From Mycolicibacterium vinylchloridicum (GTDB taxonomy: Bacteria; Actinomycetota; Actinomycetes; Mycobacteriales; Mycobacteriaceae), in assembly GCF_013404075.1 (NCBI RefSeq), contig NZ_JACBJQ010000035.1, positions 1 to 59,869 of the forward strand: a stretch of DNA of 59,869 bases, given 5' to 3'. Shown here piece by piece: positions 33,819 to 41,204 of this stretch (positions are counted from its first letter, which is position 1; each line of letters opens with the position of its first letter). The notes under the pieces are model-generated. The model searched no databases. It had not been told where the DNA came from and worked only from the letters and a program-made list of their open reading frames with translations. Made by a program: the position numbers and the translations under genes.

Positions 33819-35156
33819 CTAGTGCGGCGGGGGAAGCCGCAGCGTCAGCCGTGCGCCGCCGAGTGGGCTGTCTCCCAACGTGGCTGTGCCGCCGTGTAAT
33901 TCGGCCTGCTGGGCCACCAACGCCAGGCCGAGTCCGGAACCGGAGTGCGACGCCGTCGACCCGCGGGCGAAGCGTTCGAAGACCTTCGCGCGCTCCGCCT
34001 CCGGCACCCCGGAGCCGTTGTCATCGATCGCGATCTGGACACCCTCTCGCGAGCTGACCGCCGACAGCTGCACGCGGGTCGCGCCGCCGTGCTTGACCGC
34101 GTTGGCGATCGCGTTGTCCACCGCCAGTCGCAGACCGGCGGGCAGTCCGATGATGATGCATGTGGGCGACGGCGCCAGCGACACCTCGAGGTCGGGGTAG
34201 ACGCGCATCGCGTCGTGCGCGGCGCGGTCGAGCAGATCGGTGATGTCGACCGGAACCTGGTCGGCCTCCGTCGAAAGTTCGCCCTGGGCAAGGCGTTCCA
34301 GCGCACTCAGGGTGGCCTCGATGCGGTTCTGGGTGCGCGTGACGTCGCCGAGCAATTCCGCGCGCTGCTCGTCGGTAACCTCCAGCGTGGCCAGGATCTC
34401 GATGTTGGTCCGCATCGCGGTCAGCGGGGTGCGCAGCTCGTGGGCCGACACCGCGGCGAAATCGCGCGCCGAGGCCAGCGCCGCCTGGGTCCGGTCCTGT
34501 TCGGTCCAGATGCGTTCCAGTAGCCCCTTGATCGCCTCGCCGATCTCCACCGCCTCGGTGGCTCCGCCGATCTCGACATCGGGTGCCTTGTCGCCGGCCT
34601 GGATCTCCCGGGTCTGGGCGGCCAGCCGCCGCAGCGGCCGCACCGCGAACGTGGCCAGCACCCAGCCCAGCAGCGCTGCCGCGCAGACCGCGAACACGCA
34701 GATGATCAACACCCGTCGGTGCAGGTTGTTGGTATCGGCGATGGTGTCGTCGAAGGTCGCGCCGACCTCCAGCGTGGTGGCCACCGGGTAGGAGAGTTCC
34801 ACCGTGCGCACCCGATAGCGAACCCCGTCGACCTCGCCGGTCCCGTAGTCCGAGTCCAGCCGGGGCAGTACGACATCGGAATTGGACCGGACCGTGTCTC
34901 CCTGGCGGACCGTGATCACCACGTCCTGGTCGTTGGGCGACGGCGGGATCTGGTCGAGCCCGCGGGGCACGAACGGAACCGCGAAACCTGCCGCCTCGTC
35001 GAGGCGCCGGTCCAGCCGTTCCAGGCGGTCGTTGGTGATGCCGACCCAGACGATGGCGCCGACGATGGTCACCACGATCGCCGCGCCGATCGCCGTCGCG
35101 AACGCCACCCTGGTGCGCAGGGACGGCGTGCGGCGAAAGATCCGCGCGAGTTTCAC
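33819..35156 (-). CDS. prrB: Sensor histidine kinase PrrB
   Basis: The membrane sensor of the PrrAB two-component system, which in mycobacteria controls respiration, ATP synthesis and early intracellular growth. The 445 residues show helix 1 (about 17-40), an extracytoplasmic sensor loop (about 41-147), helix 2 (about 148-172), a HAMP domain, the H-box with phospho-acceptor His239 (SAHELRTPLTAMRTN), and the ATPase domain with N-box VDNAIANAVKHGG, DNGSGVP and GSGLGLALV. GTG 35156 is 4 nt after the prrA stop, matching the M. tuberculosis protein. It is co-transcribed with prrA. Confidence 0.95.
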   Translation of the reverse strand: MKLARIFRRTPSLRTRVAFATAIGAAIVVTIVGAIVWVGITNDRLERLDRRLDEAAGFAVPFVPRGLDQIPPSPNDQDVVITVRQGDTVRSNSDVVLPRLDSDYGTGEVDGVRYRVRTVELSYPVATTLEVGATFDDTIADTNNLHRRVLIICVFAVCAAALLGWVLATFAVRPLRRLAAQTREIQAGDKAPDVEIGGATEAVEIGEAIKGLLERIWTEQDRTQAALASARDFAAVSAHELRTPLTAMRTNIEILATLEVTDEQRAELLGDVTRTQNRIEATLSALERLAQGELSTEADQVPVDITDLLDRAAHDAMRVYPDLEVSLAPSPTCIIIGLPAGLRLAVDNAIANAVKHGGATRVQLSAVSSREGVQIAIDDNGSGVPEAERAKVFERFARGSTASHSGSGLGLALVAQQAELHGGTATLGDSPLGGARLTLRLPPPH

Positions 35157-35160
35157 GGGG

Positions 35161-35871
35161 TTACTGGGTGCGCAACACGAAGCCCACGCCGCGCACGGTA
35201 TGCAGCAGTCGGGGCGCGCCGCCGGCCTCGAGCTTGCGGCGCAGGTATCCGATGAAGACGTCGACGACGTTGGTGTCGGCGGCGAAGTCGTAGCCCCACA
35301 CCAGTTCGAGCAGCTGGGCACGGGACAGCACCGCCGTCTTGTGCTCGGCGAGCACCGCCAGCAGATCGAACTCCCGCTTGGTCAGGTCGACGTCGACGCC
35401 GTTGACCCTGGCCCGCCGGCCGGGGATGTCGACCTCGAGCGGGCCGACTCCGATGGTCTCCGAGGAGAACGTGGCCGTCGCGCCGCGCCGGCGCAACAGG
35501 GCCTTGACCCGGGCCACCAGTTCCGCCAGCACGAACGGTTTGACCAGGTAATCATCCGCCCCGGCCTCCAGGCCGGCGACCCGGTCGTCGACCGAGCTGC
35601 GGGCCGAGAGCACGCAGACCGGCACGTCGTTGTCCATCGCGCGCAGCGCGGTCACCACGCTCACGCCGTCCAGCACCGGCATGTTGATGTCGAGGATGAT
35701 CGCGTCGGGTCTGGTCTCGGTGGCCGACCGCAGGGCTTCGGCGCCGTCGACGGCGGTGGCAACCTCGAATCCGGAGAGCCGCAGCCCGCGGTCCAGTGAT
35801 GCGAGCACGTCGGGATCGTCATCGACCACCAGTACTCGGGGTGCGGCCGAACTACTGTCCATGGGCCCCAT
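35161..35871 (-). CDS. prrA: Response regulator PrrA
   Basis: An OmpR/PhoB-type response regulator, nearly identical by eye to M. tuberculosis PrrA (essential there). The receiver domain (about 12-125) has the acidic pair in VVDDDPD, phospho-acceptor Asp61 (ILDINMP), the conserved Ser/Thr in LSARSS and Lys in YLVKPF. The DNA-binding winged helix (about 140-236) contains LTKREFDLLAVLAEHKTAVLSRAQLLELVWGYDFAADTNVVDVFIGYLRRKLE. It precedes prrB with a 4-nt gap. The start ATG may alternatively be the Met at residue 4. Its upstream region borders the SoxR-like box, on the divergent side. Confidence 0.96.
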   Translation of the reverse strand: MGPMDSSSAAPRVLVVDDDPDVLASLDRGLRLSGFEVATAVDGAEALRSATETRPDAIILDINMPVLDGVSVVTALRAMDNDVPVCVLSARSSVDDRVAGLEAGADDYLVKPFVLAELVARVKALLRRRGATATFSSETIGVGPLEVDIPGRRARVNGVDVDLTKREFDLLAVLAEHKTAVLSRAQLLELVWGYDFAADTNVVDVFIGYLRRKLEAGGAPRLLHTVRGVGFVLRTQ

Positions 35872-35936
35872 CTTGCCTGATCGACGGTCCTACCAGTGGG
35901 AGGCAGCCACGACACGATGACGTGCGGCGGAAGGGT

Positions 35937-35967
35937 TTGACCTCAATGATTGTTGAGGTTCTAGCGT
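35937..35967 (+). promoter_or_regulatory. SoxR/MerR-type promoter upstream of ABC exporter genes
   Basis: -35 TTGACC (35937-35942), -10 TAGCGT (35962-35967), spacer 19 bp. The dyad CCTCAA-TGATTG-TTGAGG (35941-35958) fills the spacer. Half-sites and 6-bp centre equal the SoxR box (CCTCAA-N6-TTGAGG), and an overlong 19-bp spacer is the mark of promoters activated by MerR-family DNA distortion. No merR/soxR gene is in the window. Confidence 0.72.
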
Positions 35968-35974
35968 GAACGTC

Positions 35975-36061
35975 GTGGCCGATAACCGATTGCAGTGCGT
36001 GCGATCATCGACATCGGGGGTCATGTCGGACGGTCTGCATATCTTCAGCAGTAGTCGATGA
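35975..36061 (+). CDS. Possible leaderless 28-residue leader peptide
   Basis: GTG at 35975 lies 7 nt after the -10 box of the SoxR-type promoter, exactly where transcription should start, and opens a 28-codon frame (MADNRLQCVRSSTSG..., one cysteine at position 8) that stops 19 nt before the ABC exporter start. Leaderless short ORFs ahead of operons are common in mycobacteria. There is no independent evidence of translation; a chance ORF cannot be excluded. Confidence 0.3.
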   Translation: MADNRLQCVRSSTSGVMSDGLHIFSSSR

Positions 36062-36080
36062 CGAAAGAACTGGTTGACGG

Positions 36081-38051
36081 GTGGACAAGGTGAGTTCCGA
36101 AATTCCGGTGCGTCCGGATCCGGCCATCGCCGCACCCCGTCCTGCGCCCAGGGCCGCCTCCGATCTGCTCCGCTTGCTGCCCTATCTGATGCCGTTTCGG
36201 GCGCGCTGGATCGCGATGATCGTCGTCGCGGTCACCAGCCTGGTCGCCACTGTCGCCATCCCGTTGATGACCAAGGCGGTGATCGACGGTCCGGTCCGCC
36301 ACCAGGACCAGCACGGGTTGTGGGTGCTCGGTGCCGCGGCCATGGGCGTGGGCATCTCAGAGGCGGTGCTGTGGTTCATCCGGCGCTGGCTGGTGGCCAG
36401 AGCGACGATGGGGGTCGAGGCCGATATCCGCAAGGATCTCTACGCCCGGTTGCAGATCTTGCCGATGTCGTTTCACGGCCGGTGGCAATCCGGCCAGCTG
36501 CTGTCGCGAATCATGAACGACCTCAGCACTATTCGCCGGCTGCTGTCGTTCGGGCTGGTCTTCCTGATCCTCAACGTCCTGCAGATCACGGTCGTCACGA
36601 TCATCCTGCTGGCCATGTACTGGCCACTGGGGGTGGTCGTGCTCATCTCGATCGCACCGATCACGCTGACCGTGCTGCACTTCGAACGGGCCTTCACCCG
36701 GCTGGCCCGCCAGGCCCAGGACCAGGCCGGCCACATCGCCACCCACGTCGAGGAGTCGGCGCTGGGATTGCGCGCGGTGAAGTCCTTCGGCCGCGAGGAT
36801 TACGTCTACGACCGCTTCGACGAGCAAGCCAGCACGTTGTACGACACCCAGATCCAGAAGGTCACGGTATCGGCGAAGTTCTGGACCATGCTCGAGGTGA
36901 TCCCCAACCTCACGCTGATCGTCGTGCTGGGCTTCGGGGCGTACGCCGCCGGCCACGGGCTGGTCACGATGGGCACCCTGGTCGCCTTCATCACGATGAT
37001 GCTGTCGCTGGTCTGGCCGATCGCCTCGCTCGGATTCCTGCTGTCGATGACCCAGGAGTCGATGACGGCGGCCAACCGGATCGCCGAGATCTTCGACGCG
37101 CCCCGCGAGATCACCGACGGGCCGCGCACTGCCGCGCCGCAGGGGGGCCGGCTGGAGTTGGACGACGTGGGCTTCCGCTTTCCCGCGGCGGCGGGGAACG
37201 ACAGCTCCAGTCCTGACTCCGACACGTTCGCGCTGCGCCACGTCAATCTGACTGTCGAACCGGGGGAGACCCTGGCGTTGGTGGGCGCCACCGGTGCGGG
37301 CAAGTCGGTACTGGCTTCGCTGCTGCCCCGGCTCTACGACGTCACCGAGGGCGCGATCCGCGTCGACGGCACCGACATCCGCGACCTCACCTTGGACGCG
37401 CTGCGCGAGACCGTCGCCACCGCCTTCGAGGACCCGACGCTGTTCTCCATGTCGGTGGCCGAGAACCTCCGGCTCGGCAGGCCCGAGGCAACTGACGACG
37501 ACCTCGCCAGCGCCATCGAGGTCGCGGCCGCGCAGTTCGTCTACGACCTGCCGTACGGTCTGGCGACGCGCATCGGCGAACAGGGAATGAGCCTGTCTGG
37601 TGGTCAGCGGCAACGACTTTCGCTTGCCCGTGCAATTCTGGCCGCGCCACGCATCCTGGTGCTCGACGACACGTTGTCGGCCCTCGACGTCCACACCGAG
37701 GCCGAGGTCACCGAGGCGCTGAGCCGGGTGCTGGCCGGTGTCACGGCGGTGGTTGTCGCCCACCGCGCCTCGACCGTCCTGCTGGCCGACAAGGTCGCAC
37801 TGCTCGACACCGTCGATGGCGCGGGCACCATCACCCACATCGGCACCCACGCCGAATTGCTGGCAGGAGTTCCGCGATACCGCTTCCTGCTGGCCGCCGA
37901 CGACGAACTCGACGACGGCTGCGAGCACCAGCCCGGCTGGGAGGACGACGACGAGCGTCGCAGGCTCGACCGTGCCTACGAGGAGGCCTGCGAGGAGCGC
38001 GGCGCCGCGCGCCGCACCGCCGACTATGCGTCGGAAGGCAGGAGGCGATGA
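36081..38051 (+). CDS. ABC exporter half-transporter with degenerate ATPase site
   Basis: A type IV ABC exporter half (about 650 residues): six-helix membrane domain, then an ATPase domain. Walker A is GATGAGKS (about residue 402), the signature is LSGGQRQRLSLARA, and the Walker B region reads LVLDDTLSALD, with Asp in place of the catalytic Glu; the H-loop His is present (VAHRAST). The Glu-to-Asp change marks the non-hydrolysing site of heterodimeric exporters such as BmrCD or TM287/288. A basic/acidic tail follows. GTG 36081 or 36090 may be the start. It overlaps the next ABC gene by 4 bp (ATGA). Confidence 0.9.
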   Translation: MDKVSSEIPVRPDPAIAAPRPAPRAASDLLRLLPYLMPFRARWIAMIVVAVTSLVATVAIPLMTKAVIDGPVRHQDQHGLWVLGAAAMGVGISEAVLWFIRRWLVARATMGVEADIRKDLYARLQILPMSFHGRWQSGQLLSRIMNDLSTIRRLLSFGLVFLILNVLQITVVTIILLAMYWPLGVVVLISIAPITLTVLHFERAFTRLARQAQDQAGHIATHVEESALGLRAVKSFGREDYVYDRFDEQASTLYDTQIQKVTVSAKFWTMLEVIPNLTLIVVLGFGAYAAGHGLVTMGTLVAFITMMLSLVWPIASLGFLLSMTQESMTAANRIAEIFDAPREITDGPRTAAPQGGRLELDDVGFRFPAAAGNDSSSPDSDTFALRHVNLTVEPGETLALVGATGAGKSVLASLLPRLYDVTEGAIRVDGTDIRDLTLDALRETVATAFEDPTLFSMSVAENLRLGRPEATDDDLASAIEVAAAQFVYDLPYGLATRIGEQGMSLSGGQRQRLSLARAILAAPRILVLDDTLSALDVHTEAEVTEALSRVLAGVTAVVVAHRASTVLLADKVALLDTVDGAGTITHIGTHAELLAGVPRYRFLLAADDELDDGCEHQPGWEDDDERRRLDRAYEEACEERGAARRTADYASEGRRR

Positions 38052-39865
38052 CGGCGACGGAATGGCGGGGCCGGCTCGACGAGCAGCCCGACGACCTACC
38101 CATCGACGACGTCAGACCACGCCGCCGGGAAGCACGCGCGCTGCTGGGCTCGCTGCTGGCGCCGTTCAAGCTGACCGTCGGGCTGCTCGCCATCGTGGTC
38201 GTGGTGGAAAACGCTGCGCGTCTGGCGGTTCCGCTGCTCGTACAGCGCGGCATCGACCATGCGATTCCACCGCTGCTGGCCGGCGGCTCGGCGCGCGAAC
38301 TGATCATCGTCATCGCCGTGCTGTGCGGCGTGGTGTGTGTGCAGGCGATCAGCCGGCTGGTGTTCCTCAACCGCTCCGGGCGGATCGGCCAGCGGGTGCT
38401 GCTGGAGGTGCGCCGCCGGGTGTTCCGGCACTTTCAGCGCCTCGACGTCGCCTTTCATGACCGCTACACCTCGGGACGGGTGGTCAGCCGGCTGACCAAC
38501 GACGTTGAGGCGATCCAGGACATGCTGGAGACCGGCTTCGACAGCTTGATCACCGCTGTGCTGACCTTGTTCGGCACCGCCATCCTGCTGGTCGCTCTCG
38601 ACGCGAAGCTGGGGCTGATGTGCCTGGCCGCCTTCCCGATCCTCGTCGCACTGGTGTGGTGGTTCTCCTCGGAGTCGGCCAAGACGTATCGCCGGGTGCG
38701 GGAGAGCGCCGCGCTGGTGATCGTGCAGTTCGTCGAGACGATGACGGGCATCAAGGCGGTGCAGGCCTACCGTCGCGCGCCGCGCAATCAGGAGATCTTC
38801 GAAGAGGTCGCGGATCGGTACCGCGAGGACAACGAGCAGACCTTCCGGCAGCTGGCGATCTTCATGCCCGCGGTCAAGCTCGTCGGCAACCTGACCACCG
38901 GTGTGGTGTTGCTGTACGGCGGTTTTCGGGTGCTGCACGGCGAGATGACCATCGGCACGCTTGCGGCGTTCCTGCTGTATCTGCGGATGTTCTTCGAACC
39001 GATGCAGGAGATCTCGCAGTTCTTCAACACCTTTCAGTCGGCGTCGTCGGCACTGGAGAAGCTGGCCGGGGTGCTGGCCCAGAAGCCGGCCATCGCCGAC
39101 CCCCCGGTTCCGGTTCACCCGGAGACGATTCGCGGTGAGATCGCTTTCGACAACGTGCGATTCAGCTATGTGCCCGATCGTCCGGTGCTACCCGGGCTGT
39201 CCCTCGTGGTGCCCGCCGGCCAGACCGTGGCACTCGTCGGCACCACCGGCGCCGGCAAGACCACGATCGCCAAACTGATCGCCCGGTTCTACGACCCGAC
39301 CGCCGGGGTGGTCACCCTCGACGGTGTCGACCTGCGGGACTTCGCCCAAAGCGAGCTGCGCCGCCACGTCGTGATGGTCACTCAGGAGAACTTTCTGTTC
39401 TCCGGAAGCGTCGCCGATAACATCCGGTTCGGCCGCCCGTCGGCCACCGACGCCGAAGTGCATGCGGCAGCTGAAGCGGTGGGCGCCGACGAGTTCATCG
39501 CGGCGCTGCCCGCGGGCTATGACACCGACGTCGCCACCCGCGGCGGACGGCTGTCCGCGGGGCAGCGACAACTGATCGCGTTCGCCCGGGCGTTTCTCGC
39601 CGATCCGGCGGTGCTGATCCTCGACGAGGCGACTTCCTCGCTGGACATCCCGAGCGAACGACTGGTGCAGCGGGCGCTGCGGACGGTGCTGGCCGACCGG
39701 ACGGCGCTGATCATCGCCCACCGGTTGTCGACCGTCGAGATCGCGGATCGGGTACTGGTGCTCGAGCACGGCCGCATCGTCGAGGACGGCCCGCCCGGCG
39801 AGCTCGTCGACTCGCAGGGCCGTTATGCGGCGCTGCACCGGGCCTGGCTGGAGTCCCTGGCGTAA
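38048..39865 (+). CDS. ABC exporter half-transporter with canonical ATPase site
   Basis: The 605-residue partner of the preceding protein. It has six transmembrane helices (about 45-330), Walker A GTTGAGKT (about residue 398), signature LSAGQRQLIAFARAFL (variant LSAGQ instead of LSGGQ), Walker B with the catalytic Glu (LILDEATSSLD) and H-loop IIAHRLST. In a heterodimer its Walker B pairs with the partner's consensus LSGGQ to form the active site, and its variant signature completes the degenerate one. The substrate is unknown; multidrug or lipid export is typical. It is translationally coupled to the upstream half. Confidence 0.92.
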   Translation: MTATEWRGRLDEQPDDLPIDDVRPRRREARALLGSLLAPFKLTVGLLAIVVVVENAARLAVPLLVQRGIDHAIPPLLAGGSARELIIVIAVLCGVVCVQAISRLVFLNRSGRIGQRVLLEVRRRVFRHFQRLDVAFHDRYTSGRVVSRLTNDVEAIQDMLETGFDSLITAVLTLFGTAILLVALDAKLGLMCLAAFPILVALVWWFSSESAKTYRRVRESAALVIVQFVETMTGIKAVQAYRRAPRNQEIFEEVADRYREDNEQTFRQLAIFMPAVKLVGNLTTGVVLLYGGFRVLHGEMTIGTLAAFLLYLRMFFEPMQEISQFFNTFQSASSALEKLAGVLAQKPAIADPPVPVHPETIRGEIAFDNVRFSYVPDRPVLPGLSLVVPAGQTVALVGTTGAGKTTIAKLIARFYDPTAGVVTLDGVDLRDFAQSELRRHVVMVTQENFLFSGSVADNIRFGRPSATDAEVHAAAEAVGADEFIAALPAGYDTDVATRGGRLSAGQRQLIAFARAFLADPAVLILDEATSSLDIPSERLVQRALRTVLADRTALIIAHRLSTVEIADRVLVLEHGRIVEDGPPGELVDSQGRYAALHRAWLESLA

Positions 39866-39904
39866 TCGCGCCCACATGGGGTCGCGGGCGCGGAAAATGT
39901 GCGT

Positions 39905-40555
39905 ATGCAGCGCTACATCGATAGGGCTGACGCGGGTCGGGCGCTGGCTGGCCGGCTGCACGGTTACCGCGAGCGCGGCCCGCTGGTCCTGGGCCTCCCG
40001 CGCGGTGGGGTTCCGGTGGCCTTCGAGGTTGCCAAGGAACTCCAGGCCCCACTGGACGTCCTCGTCGTGCGCAAGCTCGGGGTGCCCAGTCAGCCCGAGC
40101 TGGCGTTCGGCGCCATCGGCGAGGGCGGGGTGCGCGTGCTCAACGACTCGGTCCTGCGGCATGTGCTCGTCAGCGCGGCCGAGATCGCCGAGGTGGAGGC
40201 CGGCCAGCGCACCGAATTACAGCGCCGCGTCGAGCGCTACCGGGGCGGTCGCCCCCCGATCCCGTTGACGGGCCGGGTCGTGGTGATCGTCGACGACGGA
40301 TTCGCCACCGGCTCGACGGCCCGCGCGGCCTGCCTGGTGGCTCGCGCGCAGGGCGCGGCGACGGTGGTGCTGGCCGCCCCGATCGGCGCAGCCGACACCG
40401 TCGCCGAATTGCGCGACTATGCCGACGATGTCGTATGTCCGGGTGCGCCACGGCATTTCAGCGCGGTGGGCCAGGGCTACGACAACTTCGACCAGACCTC
40501 CGACGAGGAAGTCTGCACACTTCTGCGGTGCGCCGAGCGCGGGTTTACGCAATGA
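39905..40555 (+). CDS. Phosphoribosyltransferase-domain protein
   Basis: A type I phosphoribosyltransferase of 216 residues with an N-terminal segment RYIDRADAGRALAGRLHGYRERGPLVLGLPRGGVPVAFEVAKELQAPLDVLVVRKLGVP and the PRPP-binding loop VVVIVDDGFATGSTA. This stand-alone group (seen also as the N-terminal half of mycobacterial Rv0571c-type proteins) has no settled substrate. ATG 39905 is used; the codon two before it is a GTG. It lies 39 bp after the ABC gene and just upstream of an NrtR-like regulator, hinting at a nucleotide/NAD-related role (inference). Confidence 0.82.
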   Translation: MQRYIDRADAGRALAGRLHGYRERGPLVLGLPRGGVPVAFEVAKELQAPLDVLVVRKLGVPSQPELAFGAIGEGGVRVLNDSVLRHVLVSAAEIAEVEAGQRTELQRRVERYRGGRPPIPLTGRVVVIVDDGFATGSTARAACLVARAQGAATVVLAAPIGAADTVAELRDYADDVVCPGAPRHFSAVGQGYDNFDQTSDEEVCTLLRCAERGFTQ

Positions 40556-40610
40556 TGAGTTAATCACCGATACAACGAATCACCCACTGGATCACTACCC
40601 GCGCCCGAAT

Positions 40611-41204
40611 GTGGCCGTGGACACCGCGCTTGTGACTCTGGACCCGGCCGACCCGGAGTTGATGGTCCTTCAGGTGCGCCGCGCCGATGCTCGCGGCTGG
40701 GCGCTGCCGGGAACCTTCCTGCATCCCGGTGAGCGCCTTGCCGATGCGGTCGAGCGCTCCCTTCAGGTCAAGGCCGGTGTGCGAGGCCTGCGCCCGCGCC
40801 AGCTACACGTCTACGACGACCCGGCACGCGACAGCCGCGGATGGGTGCTGTCGGTGGCCCACGTCGAAGTGGTGCCGCTCCGTCGCCTGGAGTCCCGCGG
40901 GCAGGGCCAGACCCGCCTGGTCGCGGTGAACCGCCCGGGACGGCTGCGGTACGGGCACGCCGAGATCATCGCCCGCGCGGTGGAATACGTCCGCGACCAC
41001 TACGCCGAGCAGCCCGATCCTGGCCATCTGCTGGGCCGGCAGTTCACCCTCGGCGAGCTGCACCGGGTGCATCAGGCGGTCGCCGGTCGGCCGCTGCAGC
41101 GCGACGGGTTCCGGCGTCTGATGAAACCGTTGTTGCGGCCCACCGGCCATCTGGTCACCCGCACCGGCGGGCGGCCCGCCGAGCTGTTCCGGCGCAGCAC
41201 CTAA
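40611..41204 (+). CDS. NrtR-like regulator with degenerate Nudix domain
   Basis: A regulator with an N-terminal Nudix fold (about residues 1-125) and a C-terminal winged helix (TLGELHRVHQAVAGRPLQRDGFRRLMKPLLRPTGHL), the NrtR/COG4111 architecture of NAD-pathway repressors that sense ADP-ribose-like ligands. The Nudix box reads GTFLHPGERLADAVERSLQVKAGV, lacking the REUXEE glutamates, so it should bind but not hydrolyse its ligand. The start is uncertain: the frame is open upstream (TTNHPLDHYPRPN looks like coding sequence), but GTG 40611 is the first start codon not buried in the upstream gene. Confidence 0.78.
   Translation: MAVDTALVTLDPADPELMVLQVRRADARGWALPGTFLHPGERLADAVERSLQVKAGVRGLRPRQLHVYDDPARDSRGWVLSVAHVEVVPLRRLESRGQGQTRLVAVNRPGRLRYGHAEIIARAVEYVRDHYAEQPDPGHLLGRQFTLGELHRVHQAVAGRPLQRDGFRRLMKPLLRPTGHLVTRTGGRPAELFRRST

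Noticed and set aside
35157..35321. Upstream extension of prrB through prrA
   Set aside because: The added 55 residues are Cys/Ser/Pro-rich shadow translation of prrA; the GTG at 35156 gives the N-terminus and length of known PrrB.
39870..39904. Dev box before the phosphoribosyltransferase gene, since related mycobacterial PRTases belong to the dormancy regulon
   Set aside because: No sequence close to TTSGGGACTWWAGTCCCSAA is present in the short gap or the end of the ABC gene.
40419..40610. Long N-terminus of the NrtR-like protein from an ATG inside the phosphoribosyltransferase gene
   Set aside because: Most of the added residues are an out-of-frame reading of the PRTase C-terminus and have no ribosome binding site; only the last 13 or so residues look protein-like, which I report as a finding instead.
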